Source: Paractinoplanes durhamensis (GTDB lineage Bacteria; Actinomycetota; Actinomycetes; Mycobacteriales; Micromonosporaceae). From it: a DNA stretch of 64,000 nt. Made by a program: the position numbers and the translations under genes. Below, in pieces: positions 26,443 to 36,139 of the stretch; position 1 is the first letter of the stretch, and every line of letters starts with the position of its first letter. The notes under the pieces are model-generated. The model was not told the origin of the DNA, made no database searches, and saw only the letters and a program-made list of their open reading frames with translations. Location of the stretch: the NCBI RefSeq assembly GCF_016862175.1, contig NZ_BOML01000059.1:124001-188000 (forward strand), read 5' to 3'.

Positions 26443-27927
26443 TTACCGCTCGTGGAGCAGGGTGTGGGTCTGGCTGATCTCGGGCCAGGACTTCGGCATC
26501 GCCGGCTTGGTCAGGGACTTCGAAGCCGGCACCGGCTTGGACGGGGTGTAGAGCCAGGCCTGGAACAGGGCGTTCAGGTCCTGGCCGGAGATCTTCTCGG
26601 CCAGGGCGGTGAACTCCGCGGTCGTGCCGTTGCCGTAGCGGTGGTCGGCGGTCCAGGTCCGCAGGATCTCGAAGAAGGCGTCGTCGCCGACCGCCACCCG
26701 CAGCTGGTGCAGGGTCATCGCGCCGCGGTCGTAGACGGCGTCGCCGAACAGCTCGGCGGTGCCGGGGTCGGCGGGCGCGGTGGTCCAGATCGAGGCGTCG
26801 TCGGGGTAGGTCGCGTAGAGGTAGTCGAAGATGTCCTGGGCGGTGCCCTCGTCGTTCTTCTCCGACCACAGCCACTCCGCGTAGCTGGCGAAACCCTCGT
26901 TGAGCCAGATGTGCTGCCAGTCGGCGACGGACACCGAGTCGCCGAACCACTGGTGCGCGTTCTCGTGCACGACCACCGAGGTGTTGGCGCCGCGCCGGAA
27001 GAACGAGGCCGCGAAGTTCGGGCGGGTCTGGTTCTCCAGGGCGAAGCTGATCGAGCCGGGCGGCAGCACGACGCCGCCGCGCGCCTCGAACGGCCACGGG
27101 CCGAAGATCGTGCTCTCCCAGTCGGTGATCTCGGCGGTGCGCTCGACGCTGGCCCGCGCGCCGTCCCGCAATTCGGGGGTGAGCAGCTGCGAGTACGCGT
27201 TGTAGACGGTCTGGCCGTTCGCGGTGGTGTCGGTGGCGATGTCGTACTGGCCGACGGTCAGGAACGCCAGGTAGGTGGCCTGCGGCTTCAGCGACCGCCA
27301 GCTCCACCGGGTGTACCCGAGGCTCTCCTGGACGGGCGGCCGCGGCATGGTGCCGTTGCTGATCGCCTCCACGCCGGTGGGCACCGCGACCGAGACGTCG
27401 AACGTCGCCTTGTCGGTCGGGTGGTCGTTGCTCGGGAACCACCACCAGGCGATCTCCGGCTCCCCGATGGCGAGGGCACCGTCGGCGGTCTTCGTCCAGG
27501 CGGTGAAGCCGGCCGCGACCTTCGTGGACGGCACGCCGGAGTACTGCACGACCACCGTCATCGCGCCGCCGGTGCTGACCGTGCGGGCGGGCGTGACGAC
27601 CAGCTCGTGGTCGCCCTCGCGGGCGAACGTGGCCGGCCGGTTGTTCACGTAGATGGACGAGACGTCGAGGACGAAGTCCAGGTTGAACCGGTTCAGATCC
27701 TGGGTGGCGGTGGCCAGGATGGTGGTGGTCCCGGTCAGCTTGTCGGTCGCCGGGGTGTAGCGCAGCCGGATGTCGTAGTGGCCGACGTCGTAGCCGCTGT
27801 TGCCGTAGTCCGGGTAGTAGGTGTCGCCGATTCCCGGACCGCCCGGTGCGGGTGCCGCTTGTGCGGGTACACCCGTTCCGGCGAGGGTCAGTGCGGTAGC
27901 GGCCATCGCTACCAGCAGTCTTCGCAC
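26443..27927 (-). CDS. secreted M1 family metallopeptidase
   Basis: About 494 residues, short for the M1 family because the large C-terminal helical domain is missing. The signal peptide is VRRLLVAMAATALTLAG followed by AQA. The zinc site HENAHQW (His321, Glu322, His325) and the third ligand Glu344 in WLNEGFA are intact. The exopeptidase motif normally read as GAMEN is here FALEN. GTG 27927 follows GAAGGAA. It resembles single-domain secreted aminopeptidases of actinobacteria. It lies next to two other secreted peptidases. Confidence 0.9.
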   Translation of the reverse strand: MRRLLVAMAATALTLAGTGVPAQAAPAPGGPGIGDTYYPDYGNSGYDVGHYDIRLRYTPATDKLTGTTTILATATQDLNRFNLDFVLDVSSIYVNNRPATFAREGDHELVVTPARTVSTGGAMTVVVQYSGVPSTKVAAGFTAWTKTADGALAIGEPEIAWWWFPSNDHPTDKATFDVSVAVPTGVEAISNGTMPRPPVQESLGYTRWSWRSLKPQATYLAFLTVGQYDIATDTTANGQTVYNAYSQLLTPELRDGARASVERTAEITDWESTIFGPWPFEARGGVVLPPGSISFALENQTRPNFAASFFRRGANTSVVVHENAHQWFGDSVSVADWQHIWLNEGFASYAEWLWSEKNDEGTAQDIFDYLYATYPDDASIWTTAPADPGTAELFGDAVYDRGAMTLHQLRVAVGDDAFFEILRTWTADHRYGNGTTAEFTALAEKISGQDLNALFQAWLYTPSKPVPASKSLTKPAMPKSWPEISQTHTLLHER

Positions 27928-28241
27928 GGGAGCGTTCCTTCCGTCCGCGGACCGGGTCACGGTCCGCCGGTTGGTTGCAGGTCCCGCCGAACATATCGAA
28001 GTACATCGACATCGGTTGTGGTGAATGCCACATGCTCTGAGTAATTCCCGAGATACCGCCCGTGGTCGGTGGGCGCGCTGTGGCGCCGCTCGCCGGCGGC
28101 CGAGGTGCCGGCCACCGTTTAGCAACCGAGCTGCTCCGCGCTTTCGGTTCAGGCCTTCCGGGTCTTGTCGATCTTCGTGGCTGACGACATGACCTCGGGC
28201 CGCGTATCCGTTCCCCGGATGCGGTCCCGGAAGGAGCTCGG
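27928..28241. other. divergent intergenic region between two secreted peptidase genes
   Basis: A 314-base gap that must hold promoters for the M1 gene (minus) and the papain-like gene (plus). The plus gene has GGAAGGAGC just before its ATG. No convincing -35/-10 pair, palindrome or RNA structure was found. Confidence 0.4.
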
Positions 28242-30137
28242 ATGCGCAAGACCCGTCCCCTCGGCCCCGGTTTCCTGGCGGCAACCGTCGTCGCCACCGG
28301 CCTGGTAGCGCTGCCGGCGGTCCCGGCCCTCGCCGCGACCGCCGGCACCGCGCCCGTCGGCACGGCGCACGCCACCGGCGCGCTGATGCCCTCGGCGCGG
28401 ATCGCGGCCGTGCTCAAGACGCGGGCCCAGGGCGTGCTGCCGGCGAGCGTCGACCTGCGCTCGGGTGCCCCGGCGGTCGGTGACCAGGGGCAGGTCGGGT
28501 CGTGCGTGGCCTGGTCGATCGGGTACAGCCTCAGCGGCTACTACGCCCGGAGCATCACCGACAGCGGCGTGCCGTACGCGCCCCTCTACCTCTACATGCG
28601 CACGGTCCAGGGGACGCCCGGCCCGAGCACCGGCCTGTCGGTGGCGGCCGCGCTGCGCAACGAGCAGTCCGAGGGCATCGACACCCAGGCCGACTACTGG
28701 CAGGGCACCACCGACTACAGCGTCTACCCGACCGACGGGCAGGTCACCAACGCGGCCAACTACCGGATCACCGGCTGGACGACGCTGTTCTCCGGCGCCC
28801 AGGGCGGGACGACGGCGCAGGCGGCGATCCAGCAGTCGCTGGCCGACGGCGCGCCGGTGTCGATCACCATCCCGGTGTACTCGGCGTTCGACAGCATCAA
28901 CTCGATGACGCCGTACACCAGCACCACCGGCACGCTGCGCGGCTACCACCAGGTGACCGCGTACGGCTACGACTCGTCCGGCCTGATCATCCGTAACTCG
29001 TGGGGCAAGTGGTGGGGCAGCGGCGGCGACGCCAAGCTGGGCTGGTCGTTCGTGAACAGCAGCGTGCTGGCCGCCTACACCGTCTCCGGCATCACCGACA
29101 AGGGCCAGGTCTCCACCGGGTCACCCAAGGTCACCGGCCTGTCGGCGCAGAAGGCGGCGGCCGGAACGACAGTGACGATCACGGGTACGAACCTGACGGG
29201 TGTCACGCAGGTCAAGTTCGGCACGGTCGCGGCCGACTTCACCAACGTCACCACCGGCACCGGTGCCGCCGCGATCGCCGCGGTCGTTCCCGCCGGGCAG
29301 AAGGTCGGCAGCGCGGTCGACGTGACCGTCACCAACGGCGCCGGCACCAGCGCGGTCGTGGCGGCCGGCAAGTTCACCTACGCCACCCCGGCGCCGACCG
29401 TGAACACGCTGTCCACCGCCACCGCGACCACCCTCGGCGGCACCGTGGTGACGGTGACCGGCAGCAACCTGACCGGCGCGACCGTCAAGCTGGGCACCAC
29501 CGCGGTGGCCGCCCGGGCGATCACCGCGACGTCGCTGACCTTCACCGCACCGGCCCGCGCGGCCGGCCCGGTCGACGTCAGCGTCACCACCGCCGGCGGC
29601 ACCACGTCGACGCCGCTGACCTACGTCGCCCCGGATGCGCCGGTCGTGTCGTCGGTGAGCGTCACCACGCTGACCACCAAGGCGAACACCGCGCTGGTGG
29701 TGACCGGTACGTCGTTCGTCGGCACGGTCACCGCCACCGTCGATGGCCGGAACGCCACCGTCACCCGGGTCAACGACACCCAGGTGAAGGTCACCGCCCC
29801 GGCCCACGCGGCCGGCACCGTGCCCCTGGTGATCAAGGCGGCCGGCGGCAGCACCACCCCGGTCGACCTGACCTATGTCGCCCCGGCGCCGGCGGTCACC
29901 TCGCTCAGCCCGTCGGCCGGTTCGGCCACCAAGGGCGCCACGGTGACCGTTTCCGGCTCCAACTTCACCGGCGCCACCAGCGTCAAGGTCGGTGACAGCG
30001 AGGTCGCGTTCAAGGTGCTCGCCGACACCAAGCTGCAGGTGACCATCCCGGCGGGCGCGGTCGGTACCTACCTGGTCAAGGTGACCACCGGCAGCGGGAC
30101 CAGCGCGAACGTGGTGAAGTACACCGCCCGCGCCTGA
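28242..30137 (+). CDS. secreted papain-like (C1) peptidase with four IPT/TIG repeats
   Basis: A 631-residue secreted protein. Signal peptide: FLAATVVATGLVALPAVPALAA. Residues about 65-285 form a C1 papain-like domain with DLRSG, oxyanion Gln and nucleophile in GQVGSCVAWS (Cys88), His236 in GYHQVTAYGY and Asn252 in IRNSWGKWWG. Residues about 295-631 are four Ig-like IPT/TIG repeats of about 85 residues, each with ITGTNLTG-like or VSGSNFTG-like strands. The repeats probably bind carbohydrate or cell wall, or extend the enzyme from the surface. GGAAGGAGC lies before the ATG. Confidence 0.9.
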   Translation: MRKTRPLGPGFLAATVVATGLVALPAVPALAATAGTAPVGTAHATGALMPSARIAAVLKTRAQGVLPASVDLRSGAPAVGDQGQVGSCVAWSIGYSLSGYYARSITDSGVPYAPLYLYMRTVQGTPGPSTGLSVAAALRNEQSEGIDTQADYWQGTTDYSVYPTDGQVTNAANYRITGWTTLFSGAQGGTTAQAAIQQSLADGAPVSITIPVYSAFDSINSMTPYTSTTGTLRGYHQVTAYGYDSSGLIIRNSWGKWWGSGGDAKLGWSFVNSSVLAAYTVSGITDKGQVSTGSPKVTGLSAQKAAAGTTVTITGTNLTGVTQVKFGTVAADFTNVTTGTGAAAIAAVVPAGQKVGSAVDVTVTNGAGTSAVVAAGKFTYATPAPTVNTLSTATATTLGGTVVTVTGSNLTGATVKLGTTAVAARAITATSLTFTAPARAAGPVDVSVTTAGGTTSTPLTYVAPDAPVVSSVSVTTLTTKANTALVVTGTSFVGTVTATVDGRNATVTRVNDTQVKVTAPAHAAGTVPLVIKAAGGSTTPVDLTYVAPAPAVTSLSPSAGSATKGATVTVSGSNFTGATSVKVGDSEVAFKVLADTKLQVTIPAGAVGTYLVKVTTGSGTSANVVKYTARA

Positions 30138-30146
30138 TCCGCGAAA

Positions 30147-30177
30147 CCGGCCCGCTCCTCATCGAGGAGCGGGCCGG
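30147..30177. terminator. strong bidirectional terminator
   Basis: CCGGCCCGCTCCTC (30147-30160) pairs perfectly with GAGGAGCGGGCCGG (30164-30177) around ATC. It separates the convergent papain-like gene and adhE. Confidence 0.8.
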
Positions 30178-30187
30178 CGTCGTTTCC

Positions 30188-32797
30188 TCAGGCCCCGTAG
30201 TAGGCCTTCTTCATCAGCTCCTGCATGTCGGTGAGCATCGGCATCCGCGGGTTGGCCGGGGCGCACTGGTCCTCGTACGCGTTGAGGGCCTGCTGCGGCA
30301 GCGCCGCCAAGAATTCCTTTTCGTCGAGCCCGAGCTTCGCGAACGACTGCTCGATGCCGACCGCGTCCCGCAGCTGCTCGACGGCCGCCGCGAGCGATTC
30401 CGGCCCCGGGTCGCGCAGGCCGAGCATCGTCGCGATGTCGGCGAACCGCTCCGGCGCCCGGTAGCTCTCGTACTTCGGCCAGCCGGACAACTTGGTCGGA
30501 ACCGTTCCGTTGTAGCGGATCACGTGCGGCAGCAGCACCGCGTTGGTGCGCCCGTGCGCGATGTGGAACGTCCCGCCGAGCGTGTGCGACATCGCGTGCA
30601 CGATGCCGAGGAACGCGCTGCCGAACGCCATGCCGGCGATCGTGCCGGCGTTGTGCATGCGCTCCCGGGCGTCCGGGTCGGCGTCGTTCACCGACTTCTC
30701 GAGGTTCGCGAAGATCAGCCGGATGGCGTGCAGGGCGAGCCCGTCGGTGAAGTCGTTCGCGTAGACCGACACGTACGCCTCGATGGCGTGGGTGAGGGCG
30801 TCGAAGCCGCTGTCGGCGGCGATCACCCGCGGCAGGCTGGCGGTAAGCACCGGGTCGATGATCGCGACCGTCGGCGTCAGCGCGTAGTCGGCGAGCGGGT
30901 ACTTCTTGCCGGTGCGGTGGTCGGTGATCACCGCGAACGGGGTCACCTCGGCGCCGGTGCCGGAGGTCGTCGGGATGCAGACCAGCTTGGCCCGCTCACC
31001 CAGCGGCGGGAAGGCGAACGCCCGCTTGCGGATGTCGAAGAACTTCTCCCGCATGTCCTCGAAGTCGACCTCGGGGTGCTCGTACTTCAGCCACATCACC
31101 TTGGCCGCGTCCATCGCCGAGCCACCGCCGAGCGCGATGATCGTGTCCGGCTTGAACGACCGCATCAGCGAGGCACCACGGTCCACGGTCTTCATCCGCG
31201 GTTCGGGCTCCACATCGTCGATGATCTGCAGGGCGACCTGGTTGGGCCGGCGCTGCAGCACCCGGTTGAGCCGGTCCACGAAACCGAGCCGGGTCATCGA
31301 CTCGTCGGTCACCACGGTGACGCGCTGGACGTCCGGCATGTCGGACAGGTAGCGGATGGCGTGCGGTTCGAAGTAGATCTTCGAGGGGACCTTGAACCAC
31401 TGCAGGTTGTTCGTCCGCCGGCCGATGCGCTTGATGTTGATGAGGTTCACCGCCGAAACGTTGTTAGACACCGAGTTGTGCCCGTAGCTGCCGCAACCCA
31501 GCGTCAGAGAGGGGAGGAAAGCGTTGTACATGTCGCCGATGCCGCCCTGCGAGGCCGGCGAGTTCCAGATCACCCGGACCGCCTTGACCTTCTCGCCGAA
31601 CTGCCGGGCGAGGTCCGCGTCCTCGGTGTGGATGACGGCGCTGTGCCCGAGCCCGTGGAACTCCACCATCTCGGCGGCCAGGCGCATGCCGTCGGCGCGG
31701 TTCTTCGAGTGCAGCACGGCCAGCACCGGGCACAGCTTCTCCCGGGTCAGCGGCTCGGCCGGGCCGACCTCGGCCACCTCGGCCAGCAGGATCGAGGTCT
31801 GCGCGGGCACGCTGAAGCCGGCCTGCGCGGCGATCCAGGACGCGGACTGGCCGACCACCGACGCGTTCAGCGTGGCCTGGGCGCAGTTCTCCCCGCGCGC
31901 CGCGACGCCGAAGATCAGCTGCTCCAGCATCCGCTTCTCCTCCGGCGTGCAGAGGTGCGCGTGCAGGCCGCGGAACTCGGCGATGGCGGCGTCGTAGATC
32001 GGGTCGTCGATGATCGCGGCCTGCTCGGAGGCGCAGATCATGCCGTTGTCGAACGACTTCGACAACACGATGTCGTTGACCGCCCGCTTGAGTTTGGCGC
32101 TCTTCTCGATGTACGCAGGAACGTTGCCGGCGCCGACGCCCAGCGCGGGCTTGCCGGTCGAGTAGGCCGCCCGGACCATGCCGTTGCCGCCGGTGGCGAG
32201 GATCGTCGAGACGTCCGGGTGCTGCATGAGTGCCGCGGTGGCGGCGACCGACGGCTTGTCCACCCACTGGATGCAGTTGGCCGGGGCGCCGGCCGCGATC
32301 GCCGCGTCCCGCACGATCCGGGCCGCCTCGACGCTGCACCGCTGCGCGGCCGGGTGGAACGCGAAGACGATCGGGTTGCGCGTCTTCAGCGCCAGCAGCG
32401 CCTTGAAGATGGTGGTGGAGGTGGGGTTGGTGACCGGAGTGATGCCGGCGACCACGCCGACCGGGTCGGCGATCTCGATGATCCCGCTGATCTCGTCCTC
32501 GCTGATCACCCCGACCGTGCGCATCTTGTCCATGCTGTGCGTCACGTGCTCACAGGCGAAGATGTTCTTGACGGCCTTGTCCTCGAAGACGCCGCGGCCG
32601 GTCTCGTCGATGGCCAGCTGGGCCAGGGCCGCGTGGCGGTCGAGCGCCGCGACGGAGGACTTCTTGACGATCCGGTCGATCCGTTCCTGATCGAACAGGC
32701 TGTAGTCACCGAGCGCCTTCAGCGCGTTGGTCACCAGCGTGTCGATCATGTCTGCCAGCTCCGAAGGCGCCATTTCGGTCGTCTCGTGGGCGGTCAT
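30188..32797 (-). CDS. adhE: bifunctional acetaldehyde-CoA/alcohol dehydrogenase
   Basis: An 869-residue AdhE that converts acetyl-CoA to acetaldehyde and then ethanol with two NADH. The N-terminal aldehyde dehydrogenase half holds the thiol Cys255 in NGMICASEQA and GVGAGNVPAY. The C-terminal iron-dependent alcohol dehydrogenase half shows ALGGGSAMDAAKVMW, PTTSGTGAEVTPFAV, DALTHAIEAYVS and the metal-binding HAMSHTLGGTFHIAHG. Both active sites look complete. GAGGTGAT precedes the ATG. It is divergent from pflB-pflA across a palindrome-rich region, suggesting joint control under low oxygen. Confidence 0.95.
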   Translation of the reverse strand: MTAHETTEMAPSELADMIDTLVTNALKALGDYSLFDQERIDRIVKKSSVAALDRHAALAQLAIDETGRGVFEDKAVKNIFACEHVTHSMDKMRTVGVISEDEISGIIEIADPVGVVAGITPVTNPTSTTIFKALLALKTRNPIVFAFHPAAQRCSVEAARIVRDAAIAAGAPANCIQWVDKPSVAATAALMQHPDVSTILATGGNGMVRAAYSTGKPALGVGAGNVPAYIEKSAKLKRAVNDIVLSKSFDNGMICASEQAAIIDDPIYDAAIAEFRGLHAHLCTPEEKRMLEQLIFGVAARGENCAQATLNASVVGQSASWIAAQAGFSVPAQTSILLAEVAEVGPAEPLTREKLCPVLAVLHSKNRADGMRLAAEMVEFHGLGHSAVIHTEDADLARQFGEKVKAVRVIWNSPASQGGIGDMYNAFLPSLTLGCGSYGHNSVSNNVSAVNLINIKRIGRRTNNLQWFKVPSKIYFEPHAIRYLSDMPDVQRVTVVTDESMTRLGFVDRLNRVLQRRPNQVALQIIDDVEPEPRMKTVDRGASLMRSFKPDTIIALGGGSAMDAAKVMWLKYEHPEVDFEDMREKFFDIRKRAFAFPPLGERAKLVCIPTTSGTGAEVTPFAVITDHRTGKKYPLADYALTPTVAIIDPVLTASLPRVIAADSGFDALTHAIEAYVSVYANDFTDGLALHAIRLIFANLEKSVNDADPDARERMHNAGTIAGMAFGSAFLGIVHAMSHTLGGTFHIAHGRTNAVLLPHVIRYNGTVPTKLSGWPKYESYRAPERFADIATMLGLRDPGPESLAAAVEQLRDAVGIEQSFAKLGLDEKEFLAALPQQALNAYEDQCAPANPRMPMLTDMQELMKKAYYGA

Positions 32798-32899
32798 CGC
32801 GTATCACCTCATCGGTCTGATCGAGGGCTTGTCGGCCCTACGTTCTCATCGTTGCCTCCACCGGACGCTGCCTTCAGGGAATTGTGGCCGTATCGCCCC

Positions 32900-32982
32900 G
32901 GGCCTTTCGGCCCCTCCTTCTGAAGGGCCGTTTAGGCTGGTTCGCGGGCTTTCGGGCCGGTCGGCCCCCGGTCCAAAGGACC
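32900..32982. promoter_or_regulatory. cluster of GGNCC-type palindromes in the adhE/pflB divergent promoter
   Basis: Three symmetrical elements lie within 83 bases: GGGCCTTTCGGCCC (32900-32913), GGGCCGGTCGGCCC (32954-32967) and GGTCCAAAGGACC (32970-32982). A degraded copy, GGGCCGTTTAGGC, begins at 32925. The two 14-base elements share half-site spacing with DosR/DevR boxes (GGGAC-N4-GTCCC). Position between two fermentation operons supports an oxygen- or redox-responsive operator. Which regulator binds is inference. Confidence 0.5.
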
Positions 32983-33073
32983 ATTGGCCCGGGCTGCCGG
33001 GGCCGCTGCGGTGCGATGCTGATGCAGGAGCCTTCTGCGGGCGCCGCCGGAGTGTGAAGGGAAGCAAACCTCG

Positions 33074-35326
33074 ATGAGCGAGAACAACGTACGACCCACC
33101 CAGCCCGACCCGTGGCGCGGTTTCACCGACGGCGCCTGGCGGAGCGGGGTCGCGGTCCGTGACTTCATCCAGGCCAACTACACACCTTACGACGGCGATG
33201 CCGCTTTCCTCGCCGGGCCGACCGACCGGACCACCGCCGTGTGGGCGAAGCTGTCCGCGATGTTCCCGGAGGAGCGCGAGCGCGGCATCTACGACGTGGA
33301 CGCGAACACCCCGTCCACCATCACGTCGCACCGCCCGGGCTACATCGACCAGGACACCGAGCTGATCGTCGGGCTGCAGACCGACGCGCCGCTGCGCCGG
33401 GCGATCATCCCCAACGGTGGCTGGCGGATGGTGGAGGGTGCGCTGAAGACCTACGGCTACGAGCCGTCGCCGGTCATCGCCGACATCTTCACCAAGTACC
33501 GCAAGACCCACAACGCCGGCGTCTTCGACGTGTACGACCCGAACATCCTCGCCGCGCGCAAGGCCCACATCATCACCGGGCTGCCCGACGCGTACGGCCG
33601 TGGCCGGATCATCGGCGACTACCGGCGGGTCGCGCTCTACGGCGTCGACCACCTGATCGCCGCGAAGAAGGCCGACAAGCTGGCCAGCACCGGCCCGTTC
33701 ACCGAGGCCACGATCCGCCGGCGCGAGGAGTTGTCCGAGCAGATCCGGGCGCTGAGCGAGCTCAAGGAGATGGCCGCGTCCTACGGCTACGACATCTCCG
33801 GCCCGGCCGCCACCGGCCGCGAGGCGATCCAGTGGCTGTACTTCGCGTACCTGGCGGCGGTGAAGGAGCAGAACGGCGCGGCCATGTCGCTCGGCCGCAC
33901 CTCCACCTTCATCGACATCTTCCTGCAGCGCGACATCGCTGCCGGGGAGCTGACCGAGACGCAGGCCCAGGAACTTGTCGACGACTTCGTGATCAAGCTG
34001 CGGATCGTGCGCTTCCTGCGCACCCCCGAGTACGACGCGCTGTTCTCCGGCGACCCGACCTGGGTCACCGAGTCGATCGGCGGCGTCGGCACCGACGGCC
34101 GGCCGCTGGTCACCCGCACGTCGTTCCGCTACCTGCAGACCCTCTACAACCTGGGCCCGGCGCCCGAGCCGAACATGACCGTCTTCTGGTCACCGGCCCT
34201 GCCGGAGGGCTTCAAGCGGTTCTGCGCGCAGGTCTCCATCGACACCAGCGCCATCCAGTACGAGTCCGACGAGCTCATGCGGCCGCGCTACGGCGACGAC
34301 ACCGCGATCGCCTGCTGCGTCTCCGCCATGGAGGTCGGCAAGCAGATGCAGTTCTTCGGCGCCCGGGTCAACCTCGCCAAGACGATGCTCTACGCGATCA
34401 ACGGCGGCCGGGACGAGGTCACCGGCGTGCAGGTCGGTCCGGCTCTGCCGCCGATCAAGAGCGACGTGCTGGTGTACGACGAGGTCGCGCAACGGTTCGA
34501 CACGATGATGGACTGGCTGGCCGGCACCTACGTCGACGCCCTCAACATCATTCACTACATGCACGACAAGTACGCCTACGAGCGCATCGAGATGGCCCTG
34601 CACGACTCGGACATCCTGCGCACGATGGCGTGCGGCATCGCCGGCCTGTCGGTCGCGGCCGACTCGCTGTCGGCGATCAAGCACGCGACCGTCCGCGTCG
34701 TACGCAATGAGGACGGCCTGATCACCGACTACGTGACCGAGGGCGAGTTCCCGACCTACGGCAACAACGACGACCGGGCCGACAAGATCGCCACCGAACT
34801 GGTCGAGATCTTCATGTCGAAGATCCGCAAGCACCCGACCTACCGCGACGCGCTGCACACCCAGTCGGTGCTGACCATCACGTCCAACGTCGTCTACGGC
34901 AAGGCCACCGGCAACACCCCCGACGGCCGCCGGGCCGGCGAGCCGTTCGCGCCCGGCGCCAACCCGATGAACGGCCGGGACAAGCACGGTATGGTCGCGG
35001 CGGCGCTGTCGGTGGCCAAGCTGCCCTACGAGCACAGCCTCGACGGCATCTCGCTGACCACCACGGTCACCCCGGCCGGCCTCGGCAACACGAAGACGGA
35101 GCAGGTCACCAACCTGGTCGGCGTGCTCGACGGCTACAACAGCGTCAACGGCTTCCACATGAACGTCAACGTGCTCAACCGGGCCACTCTGGAGGACGCG
35201 ATGGCGCACCCGGAGAACTACCCGCAGCTGACCATCCGGGTCTCCGGCTACGCGGTCAACTTCGTCCGGCTGACGACCGAACAGCAGAAGGATGTCATTT
35301 CCCGTACGTTCCACGGGTCGCTGTAA
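33074..35326 (+). CDS. pflB: formate C-acetyltransferase (pyruvate formate-lyase)
   Basis: A 750-residue glycyl-radical enzyme that converts pyruvate and CoA to acetyl-CoA and formate. The active-site pair Cys414-Cys415 is in [10 protein letters not shown], and the radical glycine Gly725 is in RVSGYAVNF near the C-terminus. The N-terminal WRGFTDGAW and the substrate region [19 protein letters not shown] also fit PflB. Length and residues indicate true PFL rather than a diol dehydratase. The activase gene follows after two bases. Oxygen destroys the radical, so expression is expected only under microoxic conditions. Confidence 0.95.
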   Translation: MSENNVRPTQPDPWRGFTDGAWRSGVAVRDFIQANYTPYDGDAAFLAGPTDRTTAVWAKLSAMFPEERERGIYDVDANTPSTITSHRPGYIDQDTELIVGLQTDAPLRRAIIPNGGWRMVEGALKTYGYEPSPVIADIFTKYRKTHNAGVFDVYDPNILAARKAHIITGLPDAYGRGRIIGDYRRVALYGVDHLIAAKKADKLASTGPFTEATIRRREELSEQIRALSELKEMAASYGYDISGPAATGREAIQWLYFAYLAAVKEQNGAAMSLGRTSTFIDIFLQRDIAAGELTETQAQELVDDFVIKLRIVRFLRTPEYDALFSGDPTWVTESIGGVGTDGRPLVTRTSFRYLQTLYNLGPAPEPNMTVFWSPALPEGFKRFCAQVSIDTSAIQYESDELMRPRYGDDTAIACCVSAMEVGKQMQFFGARVNLAKTMLYAINGGRDEVTGVQVGPALPPIKSDVLVYDEVAQRFDTMMDWLAGTYVDALNIIHYMHDKYAYERIEMALHDSDILRTMACGIAGLSVAADSLSAIKHATVRVVRNEDGLITDYVTEGEFPTYGNNDDRADKIATELVEIFMSKIRKHPTYRDALHTQSVLTITSNVVYGKATGNTPDGRRAGEPFAPGANPMNGRDKHGMVAAALSVAKLPYEHSLDGISLTTTVTPAGLGNTKTEQVTNLVGVLDGYNSVNGFHMNVNVLNRATLEDAMAHPENYPQLTIRVSGYAVNFVRLTTEQQKDVISRTFHGSL

Positions 35327-35328
35327 CC

Positions 35329-36099
35329 ATGGTCGCCCGGCCCCTCCCGGCGCCCGACACCCTGGTCCCGACCGGTTCGGTGCACTCGTGGGACGTCGTC
35401 ACCGCCGCGGACGGGCCGGGCACCAGGTTCGTGACGTTCCTGGCCGGCTGCCCGTTGCGCTGCCTCTACTGCCACAACCCGGACACGTGGCAGCGGCGCA
35501 ACGGCCAGCTGATGGCGGTCGAGGAGCTGGTCGCCAAGATGCTGACGTTCCGGCCGTTCATCCAGGCGGCCGGCGGCGGCGTGACGGTCTCCGGCGGCGA
35601 GCCGCTGCTGCAGCCCCGCTTCGTCGAGGCCTACCTGCACCGCTGCAAGAAATACGAGATGCACACGGCCCTGGACACGTCCGGCTACCTGGGCGCCCGA
35701 GCCACCGACGCCCTGCTCGACGACACCGACCTGGTCCTGCTGGACGTGAAGTCCTCGATCCCCGAACTGTACAAAAAGGTCACCGGCATGCCGCTGGCCC
35801 CGACGGTCACGTTCGGCGAGCGCCTGGCCGAGCGAGGCAACCGCATCCGCCTGCGCTTCGTGCTGGTGCCGGGCCTGACCGACGACCCGGAGAACGTCGC
35901 CGGCGTGGCCAAGCTCGGCGCGGCGTGGGGCAACGTCGACCGGGTGGACGTCCTCGGCTACCACCGCCTGGGCGTCTCCAAATACGAGGAGCTGGGCCTC
36001 CGCTACCCGCTGGACGGCGTGGAGCCCCCGACCCCGGCCCAGCTGGCCGCGGCCGCCCAAATCTTCGCCGACCACGGCCTCGAGGTCAGTGCGACCTGA
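35329..36099 (+). CDS. pflA: pyruvate formate-lyase activating enzyme
   Basis: A 256-residue radical SAM enzyme that places the glycyl radical on PflB. The iron-sulfur motif CX3CX2C is present as CPLRCLYC (Cys41, Cys45, Cys48). SAM-binding elements include GGGVTVSGGEPLLQP and ALDTSGYLG. The later LVLLDVKSSIPELYKKVTG and VLVPGLTDDPENV are typical of PflA. It is co-transcribed with pflB, with its ATG two bases after the pflB stop. Confidence 0.95.
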   Translation: MVARPLPAPDTLVPTGSVHSWDVVTAADGPGTRFVTFLAGCPLRCLYCHNPDTWQRRNGQLMAVEELVAKMLTFRPFIQAAGGGVTVSGGEPLLQPRFVEAYLHRCKKYEMHTALDTSGYLGARATDALLDDTDLVLLDVKSSIPELYKKVTGMPLAPTVTFGERLAERGNRIRLRFVLVPGLTDDPENVAGVAKLGAAWGNVDRVDVLGYHRLGVSKYEELGLRYPLDGVEPPTPAQLAAAAQIFADHGLEVSAT

Positions 36100-36127
36100 T
36101 TCCGGTCCCGCCGGCGACCAGCGCGAA

Positions 36128-36133
36128 TAGCAT
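36128..36133 (+). promoter_or_regulatory. -10 box before a probable leaderless start
   Basis: TAGCAT at 36128-36133 lies six bases before ATG 36140, with no clear Shine-Dalgarno between. The distance fits transcription starting at or next to the start codon. Confidence 0.35.
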
Positions 36134-36139
36134 GAGGTG

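Noticed and set aside
30524-32923. 799-codon plus-strand open frame
   Set aside because: Antisense shadow of adhE; composition typical of reverse-frame GC-rich DNA.
32798-33073. A Rex-type TTGTGAA/TTCACAA site in the adhE/pfl promoter
   Set aside because: Only a lone TTGTGG at 32883 was seen and no symmetrical partner; the GG-type palindromes are the better signal.
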